A DNA stretch of 44,449 bases from Legionella sp. (lineage in GTDB: Bacteria > Pseudomonadota > Gammaproteobacteria > Legionellales > Legionellaceae): assembly GCA_002786205.1 (NCBI GenBank), contig PEQM01000035.1:1-44449 (forward strand), given 5' to 3'. Below, piece by piece: positions 38,001 through 44,449 of this stretch (positions are counted from its first letter, which is position 1; every line of letters begins with the position of its first letter). A model generated the notes under the pieces. The model was not told the DNA's origin, did not search any database, and saw only the letters and a program-made list of their open reading frames with translations. The translations under genes were made by a program, and so were the position numbers.

Positions 38001-38436
38001 TTTATTAGCCACCAGACCTGTGCCTTGTTTAACGCCATATACTTTGCAAGGTTATTTAACTTCCGCATGGTTTTTAACGGCTTATCCACAAACACTGATG
38101 CCATTTCGCAACGGCTTAGAAAGCATAAAAATATTTCTCATTTATGATGAAGAAAGCAATCAATACCTATTTGCAGAAAAAAACGACCAAGGCATTTTAA
38201 TTAATCGTGAACGATTTCTAGGCATCCAACGGATAGAGTTGAGTCCTAAGACACTTGAACGACTCTGGTTAGTAAGAAATTTTGAAACTGAAGTAAAAAA
38301 AATCGCTGAACAATACGATATGAGTTTAAAACAAACATCAACCCGATTTGGCGAATTAAGTTTTCCTCATATCAACAATGCAAAATATGGATACAGTGAC
38401 CAATTGGGATTAGTAAGACTCAACGAACAGGAATAA
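35074..38436 (+). CDS. cas3: Type I-F Cas2-Cas3 fusion nuclease-helicase
   Basis: 1120 residues, the I-F hallmark fusion. Residues 1-100 form the Cas2 domain (V-I-F-I-S-Q-C-Q-K-K-A-L; C-H-W-I-R-T-R), which bridges Cas1 dimers in spacer capture. Then the HD nuclease (L-L-H-D-W-G-K-A-S, about 125; further His at 145-230), and a superfamily 2 helicase: Walker A M-A-S-T-G-C-G-K-T-F-A (about 428), motif II V-I-D-E-V-D-E-F (about 587), motif III S-S-A-T-I-P, motif VI Q-L-A-G-R-V-L-R-H-R (about 880). A C-terminal domain follows. Cas3 is recruited to Csy-bound targets, unwinds and degrades them; it also supports primed adaptation. Intact by all motifs. Confidence 0.97.
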   Translation: MMVIFISQCQKKALGKTRQILDAFANRIGDKTWQTVITQEGLLAVKKLLRQTASKNTSVSCHWIRTRQRTELAWIVGRRQAFNSQGIVPVNSTQKNLLSINQETDWYYLPLIKALVSIAALLHDWGKASALFQQKLMPKRHAAKGDPIRHEWISCLLLHSLVHAQKEPATDDDWLNSLVHGIIDEATIKKMAESQTRHPLANLPPIAKLISWLVVSHHRLPINQDTTFTEAIRKEEANDIDAILNRITQQWSYENRYDEIDYQARVAECFRFPHGLLSKSKPWLAQLKKWSSRLLLCKSEAEQSLRDGSYRLLLNHARLCLMLGDHYYSSQAKDERWEGDITLFANTDPKTKQQKQKLDEHLVGVAHHALKIAHLLPVFETELPLAQDLFSLKKTSPHGYEWQDKAVTNIKKWYLANPNIKGFFAVNMASTGCGKTFANAKIMQVLSKDQSSLRFILALSLRTLTLQTGDEYRKRIKLDDSELAVLIGSKAVMDLHQQTLNDEKKDSYEHSGSLSQESLLNEDIDFDCPIPEENFTTVLKEERDKKFLYAPVLACTIDHLIASVETKRGGRYILPYLRLMSSDLVIDEVDEFSGNDLQAIGRLIHLAGMLGRKVMISSATIPPDLAEGYFKAYRDGWHLYCKTRPINPNITCTWIDEFNTQVNMNDQFETAHAISSYREAHKNFVDKRISKLKKQIVKRKAIIQSCATIFADYTQEHNDHEIIKSKQQHYFSLMTESAFQLHQHHQTIDRETQLKVSFGIIRLANIQPCIAFTQYLLQVAYPNDIQIRVMPYHSQQVLLLRHVQEQHLDNVLKRKEQLSEQPQAFSNPIIKKHLQHIRDTEPHVKNVLFILVATPVEEIGRDHDFDWAVVEPSSYRSIIQLAGRVLRHRQKEITTPNIYLMQYNWKGIKYFHKENHAVFNRPGYEDIILLNSHDMNTLVDTKALAKRIDAIPRIQKPIQLKPTEQLADLEHFSIRNLLATRPVPCLTPYTLQGYLTSAWFLTAYPQTLMPFRNGLESIKIFLIYDEESNQYLFAEKNDQGILINRERFLGIQRIELSPKTLERLWLVRNFETEVKKIAEQYDMSLKQTSTRFGELSFPHINNAKYGYSDQLGLVRLNEQE

Positions 38437-38453
38437 TAAATACAGGAGGTATA

Positions 38454-39710
38454 GTGATAGATCCCGCAATAATAAATTTTTTTAATGATAAAAAAGCAAC
38501 CTGGCTTAATAAAGCAATCTCGACATCAATGACTGATGTTGATATTGCTGAGAAAAATCAAGCTTGTGAAGAACTTTTTTGTTTTGAAAACTGGCTACCC
38601 GATGCTGCAAGACGCGCAGGACAGCTGTCTATATCAACCCATCCATGTACTTTTAGTCACCCCAGTAGCAGGAAAAATAAAAATGGCTATGTCTCACCTG
38701 TAATCGCAAAATCACAACAGAACAACGATGGTTATCTACGCAGTGGGAATTTATTGGTTGAATATGATATCTTGGGTAACGCTGCAGCGCTTGATGTTCA
38801 TAAATTTCTGATGCTCATACTGCAAGATGGAAAAACACTTTTACAGCATATTAAAGAAAATAGTGATCAAGCACGTTCGTTATTGGCCATCAAATCTGAA
38901 ACCTATGAATCTTTACGCTCAGGCTTCTTAGCCATAACCCAAGATAATAATAAAACAATTACTAGCTCTAAAATTAAACAAGTCTATTTTCCTGTCGATA
39001 ATGACTATCACCTACTCTCTACATTAACATCTTCAGGCGCAATATATGATCTAAAAAAACGAATAGATACAATACATTTTTCTGAATCAACTATAGAGGC
39101 AATCGCTTGCAAAAAAGAAAATCGATGGCATCCAACTGGTTATAAGCAATTGTCCAACCTGACTACCATTAGTTATGGGGGTACCCAAAAACAAAATATT
39201 AGCGTACTCAATTTTAAAAATAAGGGCAAAGCATATTTACTTGTCAGTGAACCACCACACCTGGTATCACACAATATTCGCTTCCCTACTCTGGACTTTT
39301 TTAATCAAAGTATTAACTACTATCAATGCAGTGATCTATTTCATGCTTTACATGAGTTATTTATTCAGCACAAAAATAATTGGCATATAAGACAAGAGCG
39401 CGACGAATATTATCTAGCCATTATTGATCGAATCATTGAACGTATGTGGCTGATACGAGAAATAGCCAGTGAACAATTCAACCCTCAATCCAGTCAACTA
39501 AACTCTTGTCAAAAAATTTGGTTATGTGACGAATATCAAGCCACTCGCGATACCGAAGATGACTGGCTAGGTGAAATTACATACCAACTCAGTCAATTTA
39601 TTGTTAATGGCTATGAGAACATCTTAGGCCAGCATGCTTTTATGTTTTCTGATACAGAATTTAATCATATCTATCAGCTTGTCTGTAATCAACAGGAGGC
39701 ATTACGATGA
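38454..39710 (+). CDS. csy1: Csy complex large subunit Csy1 (Cas8f)
   Basis: 418 residues, starting with GTG 17 bp after cas2-3, preceded by the near-perfect Shine-Dalgarno AGGAGGT. In the type I-F Csy complex this subunit, with Csy2, binds the crRNA 5' handle and reads the PAM. Sequence marks: N-terminal W-L-P-D-A-A-R-R-A-G-Q-L-S-I-S-T-H-P-C-T-F-S-H-P-S, N-G-Y-V-S-P-V, then the C-terminal helical part (L-N-S-C-Q-K-I-W-L-C-D-E-Y; I-V-N-G-Y-E-N-I-L-G). Its last 4 bp overlap csy2. Confidence 0.95.
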   Translation: MIDPAIINFFNDKKATWLNKAISTSMTDVDIAEKNQACEELFCFENWLPDAARRAGQLSISTHPCTFSHPSSRKNKNGYVSPVIAKSQQNNDGYLRSGNLLVEYDILGNAAALDVHKFLMLILQDGKTLLQHIKENSDQARSLLAIKSETYESLRSGFLAITQDNNKTITSSKIKQVYFPVDNDYHLLSTLTSSGAIYDLKKRIDTIHFSESTIEAIACKKENRWHPTGYKQLSNLTTISYGGTQKQNISVLNFKNKGKAYLLVSEPPHLVSHNIRFPTLDFFNQSINYYQCSDLFHALHELFIQHKNNWHIRQERDEYYLAIIDRIIERMWLIREIASEQFNPQSSQLNSCQKIWLCDEYQATRDTEDDWLGEITYQLSQFIVNGYENILGQHAFMFSDTEFNHIYQLVCNQQEALR

Positions 39711-40633
39711 GCATTAAGAAAATTTTATTATTACCGCACATTAACATCCATAATGCTAATGCACTTTCCAGTCCTTTTACAATTGGATTTCCTGCCATGA
39801 CAGCATGGTTAGGTGCAACTCATGCATTGCAGAGAAAACTAAAGGAGAAAGGAGTTCAAATTCATTGTAAGGCCACAGGGGTTGTCAGTCATCAATTTGA
39901 TTTACAAACATATCGTGGTAAAAATGCTTTTGTTTCATCCATCATCGGTACAGCAAATCCGTTAGATCAATTTGGCAAGCGTCCTTCTTTCATTGAAGAA
40001 CCTCGCTGCCATTTGAATGTGTCCCTTCTCATAGAAATAGAAGGCGTCATTCAAGAGCAACATCACATATTAGAACAAACTATCAGTGACATTTTACATG
40101 CTAAACTGAAAATAGCAGGAGGGGATATTCGTACTTTTTCTCCACCTACAATCATAGTTATTGATGAACATAATGCTGCTGAACTTCGTGCATTCAAGCG
40201 CAAATTAATGCCTGGTTATGTATTAATAGAAAGGCGCGATTTAATGATTGCAGCAATGGATAAAGGCCAAGACCCAATAGATGCTATCATCGATTATTTG
40301 GCCATTCACCATTACTGCAACTTGAATGATAGCAATGATGTGATTTGGACACGCCAACGCAAAAAACAAAATAACAAGCCCGCAGGCTGGATTGTGCCTA
40401 TCGCCACAGGTTTTCATGGGTTAACCGATATAGGACTTGCTTTAAATCAGCGAGATCCATCCACACCTCACCGTTTTGTTGAAAGCTTGGTAACGCTTGG
40501 TGAATTTAAAATGCCACATCGATTCTCTAACCTGACACAAATGCTCTGGCATTATCAATTTGATGCTGAAAATCAACTCTACCAATGCATACAAACTCAT
40601 ACCACCAATATTCAGCAAGACGACTTTATTTAA
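39707..40633 (+). CDS. csy2: Csy complex subunit Csy2 (Cas5f)
   Basis: 308 residues, an RRM-like Cas5 subunit that caps the crRNA 5' end next to Csy1. Typical start K-K-I-L-L-L-P-H-I-N-I-H-N-A-N-A-L-S-S-P-F-T and G-F-P-A-M-T-A-W-L-G-A. Later G-G-D-I-R-T-F-S-P-P and the C-terminal G-W-I-V-P-I-A-T-G-F-H-G-L-T. It starts 4 bp before the csy1 stop, with GGAGG upstream, so translation is coupled. Confidence 0.95.
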   Translation: MSIKKILLLPHINIHNANALSSPFTIGFPAMTAWLGATHALQRKLKEKGVQIHCKATGVVSHQFDLQTYRGKNAFVSSIIGTANPLDQFGKRPSFIEEPRCHLNVSLLIEIEGVIQEQHHILEQTISDILHAKLKIAGGDIRTFSPPTIIVIDEHNAAELRAFKRKLMPGYVLIERRDLMIAAMDKGQDPIDAIIDYLAIHHYCNLNDSNDVIWTRQRKKQNNKPAGWIVPIATGFHGLTDIGLALNQRDPSTPHRFVESLVTLGEFKMPHRFSNLTQMLWHYQFDAENQLYQCIQTHTTNIQQDDFI

Positions 40634-40655
40634 AATTTGACATAAGGAAAACAAC

Positions 40656-41678
40656 ATGGCTAAAGAAAACAAAATTCCATCTGTGCTTGCATTTGAAAAA
40701 AAACTAGTTCCAAGTGATGGTTATATGTATGGCACCACATGGCAAAATAAAGAGCACTGTTCTGCGCTTAAGTTGCAGGAAAAATCTGTTAGAGGAACCA
40801 TTTCCAACCGTTTGAAAGCAACCATCAAAAATGATCCTCTAAAATTAAATGCAGAAATAGAAAAAGCCAATTTACAACGCATAGATGCTTGCTCTCTAGA
40901 ACCTCATCAAGACACTTTAAAATTGCATTTTACCGTAAAAGTACTAGGAGGAATCATGCAGCCTTCTGCTTGCAATAGTGCATCATTTCAACAAAGTTAC
41001 CGTGAAGCAGTACAGTGTTACCTTAACACTTATCAATTTACTGAACTAGCCAAGCGCTATGCAATTAACATTGCAAATGCTCGTTTCCTTTGGCGAAATC
41101 GCTTAGGCGCCGAACAAATTGAAGTGCATGTTTCAGCACGAAATAATGACTATCAGCAACAATGGACATTTAACAGTAATCAATTTAGCATTCGACATTT
41201 TAATCATCAAGATAAAAACATTGATGAACTTGCATCTGTAATTGCAGCAATCTTACGTAGCGTAGATGATTTTATTTTGCTCGACATTACCTGCTATGCA
41301 AAAGTGGGTAAAGCTCAAGAAGTGTACCCAAGCGAAGAATTAGTACTTGATAAAGGTAAAAATGACAAAAGTAAAATTTTATACGCTGTTAATGACGTTG
41401 CCGCTTTGCATTCTCAAAAATTAGGCAACGCTCTACGCACCATTGATACATGGTACCCTGAATATCATCCTGAACAAGATACAGGCCCTATAGCTATTGA
41501 ACCCTATGGTGCCGTCACTAACTTAGGTCACGCCTACCGAACTCCGAAAGAAAAGCAAGATTTTTACAGCCTATTTGATGTATGGGCGCGCGGTGGTTCC
41601 TTAGGCAGAGCAGAAGATGAGCACTATGTTATGGCCGTCTTAGTGCGTGGCGGTATTTTTGGCGAAAGCGACAAGTAG
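40656..41678 (+). CDS. csy3: Csy complex backbone Csy3 (Cas7f)
   Basis: 340 residues, the backbone protein of which six copies coat the spacer part of the crRNA. N-terminal L-A-F-E-K-K-L-V-P-S-D-G-Y-M-Y-G-T, the L-K-L-H-F-T-V-K-V-L-G-G segment, palm-domain A-R-F-L-W-R-N-R-L-G-A-E, and C-terminal I-E-P-Y-G-A-V-T-N-L-G-H-A-Y-R-T-P are all typical. The 22-bp gap after csy2 contains AAGGA. Confidence 0.96.
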   Translation: MAKENKIPSVLAFEKKLVPSDGYMYGTTWQNKEHCSALKLQEKSVRGTISNRLKATIKNDPLKLNAEIEKANLQRIDACSLEPHQDTLKLHFTVKVLGGIMQPSACNSASFQQSYREAVQCYLNTYQFTELAKRYAINIANARFLWRNRLGAEQIEVHVSARNNDYQQQWTFNSNQFSIRHFNHQDKNIDELASVIAAILRSVDDFILLDITCYAKVGKAQEVYPSEELVLDKGKNDKSKILYAVNDVAALHSQKLGNALRTIDTWYPEYHPEQDTGPIAIEPYGAVTNLGHAYRTPKEKQDFYSLFDVWARGGSLGRAEDEHYVMAVLVRGGIFGESDK

Positions 41679-41686
41679 GAGTTGTT

Positions 41687-42241
41687 ATGGATCATTACAT
41701 AGACATTATCATTCCATCTAATCAGGAATTCGCAATACCCGTATTGTTAAATGCTATCTATAGCAAATTACATAAACGCCTTTGCGATCTCCACACGACC
41801 AATATTGGCGTTAGTTTTCCCAAATATAAAATAACACTCGGTGATAAACTGCGTATTCATGGCTCACTAGAAAGTTTAAGTAACTTACAATATCTGCCTT
41901 GGCTTGGCAGCTTAAATGACTATTGTCAAGTAAGCAAAATAATCCCTGTTCCTAAAGACATTCAATTTCGTAATATCTGCCGTAGCCAGGCAAACATAAA
42001 ACTCTCAAAACTTAACCGCCTGCTAAGGCGGGGATCTATTACAGAAAAAGACGCTCAAGACTATCTAGTGGCCATCACCAATATATCTATCAAAACGCCC
42101 TATGTTGAGACTACCAGCAGTTCAAATGGCCATAAATATAAGCGCCATATAAAACTAGGTGAATTGCGTAGCACGCCCATGACCGGAGAATTTGACCAAT
42201 TTGGCTTATCCAAAACAGCAACCATTCCATGGTTTGACTAA
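41687..42241 (+). CDS. csy4: crRNA endoribonuclease Csy4 (Cas6f)
   Basis: 184 residues. It cleaves the array transcript at the 3' side of each repeat hairpin and stays bound. M-D-H-Y-I-D-I start and C-terminal G-L-S-K-T-A-T-I-P-W-F match Pseudomonas Csy4. The catalytic His is exactly at position 29 (Y-S-K-L-H29-K-R), and the arginine-rich helix that enters the repeat hairpin groove is seen as L-S-K-L-N-R-L-L-R-R-G-S (about 105-116). The serine region (T-T-S-S-S-N-G-H-K-Y-K-R) lies at about 145. The repeat hairpin CTGCC/GGCAG is the expected substrate. The gene is 8 bp after csy3 and last in the operon. Confidence 0.96.
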   Translation: MDHYIDIIIPSNQEFAIPVLLNAIYSKLHKRLCDLHTTNIGVSFPKYKITLGDKLRIHGSLESLSNLQYLPWLGSLNDYCQVSKIIPVPKDIQFRNICRSQANIKLSKLNRLLRRGSITEKDAQDYLVAITNISIKTPYVETTSSSNGHKYKRHIKLGELRSTPMTGEFDQFGLSKTATIPWFD

Positions 42242-42248
42242 ACTATCG

Positions 42249-42278
42249 GGTGTTTTTACCTAATTAGGTAAAAACACC
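42249..42278. terminator. Perfect 30-bp palindrome ending the cas operon
   Basis: GGTGTTTTTACCTAA followed directly by its exact complement, no spacer, 7 bp after the csy4 stop, with TATAATTTTGTT behind it. As RNA it forms a long hairpin that would terminate cas transcription, in either direction. A palindromic protein-binding site is an alternative. Confidence 0.7.
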
Positions 42279-42285
42279 TATAATT

Positions 42286-42313
42286 TTGTTCATTAAAAAA
42301 ATATAAGTATAAT
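42286..42313 (+). promoter_or_regulatory. CRISPR leader promoter
   Basis: TTGTTC (42286-42291), 16 bp, then TATAAT (42308-42313), in the AT-rich leader. Predicted start near 42320, about 85 bp before the first repeat, consistent with pre-crRNA transcription in the plus direction. No clear IHF-binding site matches the consensus by eye. Confidence 0.65.
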
Positions 42314-42405
42314 TAAGTAGTTAGGCTAAGTATAAAAATATTGGTGAAAATCTTATTTTTTATCTAATCTAATGTTTTAAATGTGCTTTTACAAAATCAT
42401 TTTGG

Positions 42406-44449
42406 GTTATCTGCCGAATAGGCAGCTTAGAAAATTATATAATAAATACGCGATCTGATTTGCAAGTTATCTGCCGAATAGGCAGCTTAGAAAAAGAGGA
42501 CACCCTTATTGTACTCGACAGGGATGTTATCTGCCGAATAGGCAGCTTAGAAACTAAATATGCGTTAGAGGAATTAAACAATGATTGTTATCTGCCGAAT
42601 AGGCAGCTTAGAAAAGTACTGATAAGCATTGCTTGCAATTCCGAGCGTTATCTGCCGAATAGGCAGCTTAGAAATTAAATGTTTTCTCATAATGAGCCAT
42701 GAAGTAGTTATCTGCCGAATAGGCAGCTTAGAAACACAGACCCAATTAAGGATATGCATAATGTTAGTTATCTGCCGAATAGGCAGCTTAGAAACAATTA
42801 ATGTGGCCATCACGCCAATGCCTTTGTGTTATCTGCCGAATAGGCAGCTTAGAAAATATAGATACATTACCTTGCTAGCATTTTTCATGTTATCTGCCGA
42901 ATAGGCAGCTTAGAAATTAATAGGCATGATAATAGTAATAATCTACAAGTTATCTGCCGAATAGGCAGCTTAGAAAAATTTCGTCAATAAAGCGGAAGTA
43001 ACAGACGCGTTATCTGCCGAATAGGCAGCTTAGAAATTCTTACTATGTGCCTTAAGTTTTTCAGCTTCGTTATCTGCCGAATAGGCAGCTTAGAAAGCAT
43101 GAACATGCAACGTATCACCTTCTCTAAGGTTATCTGCCGAATAGGCAGCTTAGAAAATAGCAACAGCCTTTGCTGTCTTTAACTCATAGTTATCTGCCGA
43201 ATAGGCAGCTTAGAAAATTAATGTTGACTCAAGTGGAGCAACTTTTGCGTTATCTGCCGAATAGGCAGCTTAGAAATTTCAATCATTGTTTAATTCCTCT
43301 AGCGCATAGTTATCTGCCGAATAGGCAGCTTAGAAACTTAAAATTCTTACGCCATATAGATACATTACGTTATCTGCCGAATAGGCAGCTTAGAAAACTA
43401 AAGGAAATGCACAATGCTCGAAGAGAAGGTTATCTGCCGAATAGGCAGCTTAGAAATTGTGATAAAGGTGCGTCTGCCTGAATGAGAGGTTATCTGCCGA
43501 ATAGGCAGCTTAGAAATAGTGAAGGGTTCGCGCATGTTTGATGTTTTGGTTATCTGCCGAATAGGCAGCTTAGAAATTCTGCATTGCGCAAAGAAATGTT
43601 CTTAAATTGTTATCTGCCGAATAGGCAGCTTAGAAAAAAAACAAAATACAAGCCGCATGATGGTCTTTGTTATCTGCCGAATAGGCAGCTTAGAAATCAC
43701 ATAGTTATTAAAGCTATAGACTATACGAGTTATCTGCCGAATAGGCAGCTTAGAAATATGAAAAGATTAAGGGTTCATTAAACCCTAAGTTATCTGCCGA
43801 ATAGGCAGTTTAGAAAATTAATTGCAGCAATCACTATTTTGCCATGTGGTTATCTGCCGAATAGGCAGCTTAGAAACTCTCAATTCATCGCTAACACGCT
43901 CCATCAACGTTATCTGCCGAATAGGCAGCTTAGAAAAAAGGATACTGAGGCACTTAGGCTAGGGTCTTGTTATCTGCCGAATAGGCAGCTTAGAAAAAGA
44001 AGTCTCTTATATCACCAAAAAAGCCCTTGTTATCTGCCGAATAGGCAGCTTAGAAACAGTGATATTGCTTGCTTAATCATTTGCTCCAGTTATCTGCCGA
44101 ATAGGCAGCTTAGAAATAGCTATCAATGAATCCATAACATACATGCGAGTTATCTGCCGAATAGGCAGCTTAGAAATTATCAAGATTCATTTCAATCTCT
44201 CTTTTAATGTTATCTGCCGAATAGGCAGCTTAGAAAATGAAAAGGGTGCTGAAGCAAATGGATGAATAGTTATCTGCCGAATAGGCAGCTTAGAAAAAGC
44301 GAACGTGACATTTCAGCAAAACTACCAAGTTATCTGCCGAATAGGCAGCTTAGAAAATATACAGAAGCCCCAGAAGCTCTTCTTTCGTGTTATCTGCCGA
44401 ATAGGCAGCTTAGAAATTAAGTGTCATTTCCTGCTCTGCACCCGTTTCG
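42406..44449 (+). CRISPR. Type I-F CRISPR array, 34 repeats visible, runs off the window
   Basis: 28-bp repeats beginning GTTATCTGCC and ending GGCAGCTTAGAAA, with the I-F hairpin CTGCC-GAATA-GGCAG. Starts at 42406, 42466, 42526, 42587, 42647, 42707, 42767, 42828, 42889, then every 60 bp to 44389; the final base 44449 fits the next repeat. Spacers are 32 bp except three of 33 bp (nos. 3, 7 and 8, counting from the leader). All complete repeats are identical except no. 24 (43789), C to T at repeat position 21 (43809), outside the stem. The leader is at the csy4 side, so spacer 1 is newest. The distal end is not reached. Spacer pairs 8/16 and 3/15 overlap in source (see findings). Confidence 0.99.

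Noticed and set aside
41239-41252. 14-nt match between spacer 24 and the csy3 coding sequence (TAATTGCAGCAATC)
   Set aside because: For 34 spacers against both strands of 44 kb, a chance match of this length is not rare, and the match does not start at the PAM-proximal end. Not taken as self-targeting.
42460-44129. Open reading frames within the CRISPR array, with recurring L-P-N-R-Q-L-R or C-R-I-G-S-L-E
   Set aside because: They are translations of the repeat; a 60-bp period keeps the frame open. No protein is implied.

Overview
This looks like a Legionella chromosome segment, close to or within L. pneumophila. It is a low-GC gammaproteobacterial sequence with a fadH / malate dehydrogenase / hemW / plsY neighbourhood, a PlaA-type secreted GDSL lysophospholipase, DjlA, WaaA, a DUF1566 relic and several large proteins without clear homologues that resemble Dot/Icm effector candidates. 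The species cannot be fixed from the sequence alone.

Layout. (1) 1-1.7 kb: a lone HigA-type antitoxin and a spermidine-synthase-fold protein. (2) 1.8-7.7 kb: a divergent nucleotide/metal cluster. On the minus strand, a beta-CASP metallo-beta-lactamase ribonuclease, a P1B-type metal ATPase with a TPC motif, and a PRPP-synthetase homologue form a tight operon. Facing away from it is a full-length AMP/thymidine phosphorylase. (3) 7.7-9.15 kb: a secreted beta-helix-like protein and a decayed DUF1566 gene. (4) 9.15-21.1 kb: mostly core genes (waaA, djlA, plaA-like lipase, DEAD-box helicase, fadH, an entericidin-type lipoprotein, a hypothetical protein, mdh, hemW, plsY). (5) 21.1-32.2 kb: envelope and Legionella-specific proteins (outer-membrane barrel, Cys-rich secreted protein, polytopic membrane protein, coiled-coil membrane protein, exported PNPOx-like protein, Ogt, a 1140-residue TPR-like protein, HdeD). 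(6) 32.5-34 kb: an MscS channel with a cyclic-nucleotide-binding-like domain. (7) 34.1 kb to the end: a complete type I-F CRISPR-Cas locus, cas1, cas2-3, csy1, csy2, csy3, csy4, leader and an array that runs off the window (34 full repeats visible).

How the parts work together. The six cas genes are packed with 4-bp overlaps or short gaps as one transcription unit. They encode adaptation (Cas1 and Cas2-3), the Csy surveillance complex (Csy1-4) and interference (the HD nuclease/helicase of Cas2-3). A perfect 30-bp palindrome follows csy4, and a good sigma70 promoter then drives the array. The most informative signal is inside the array. Two pairs of spacers come from overlapping source sequence. 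One pair (8 and 16) overlaps head-to-tail on the same strand, and the overlap reveals a CC dinucleotide exactly where a type I-F PAM belongs. The other pair (3 and 15) is reverse-complementary over 28 nt with one mismatch. In both cases a newer spacer returns to the source of one of two adjacent older spacers, as expected from primed adaptation against a recurrent, varying element.

The second point of interest is the RNase / TPC-ATPase / PRPP-synthetase / AMP-phosphorylase cluster, which may link RNA or AMP breakdown to ribose bisphosphate and PRPP metabolism.
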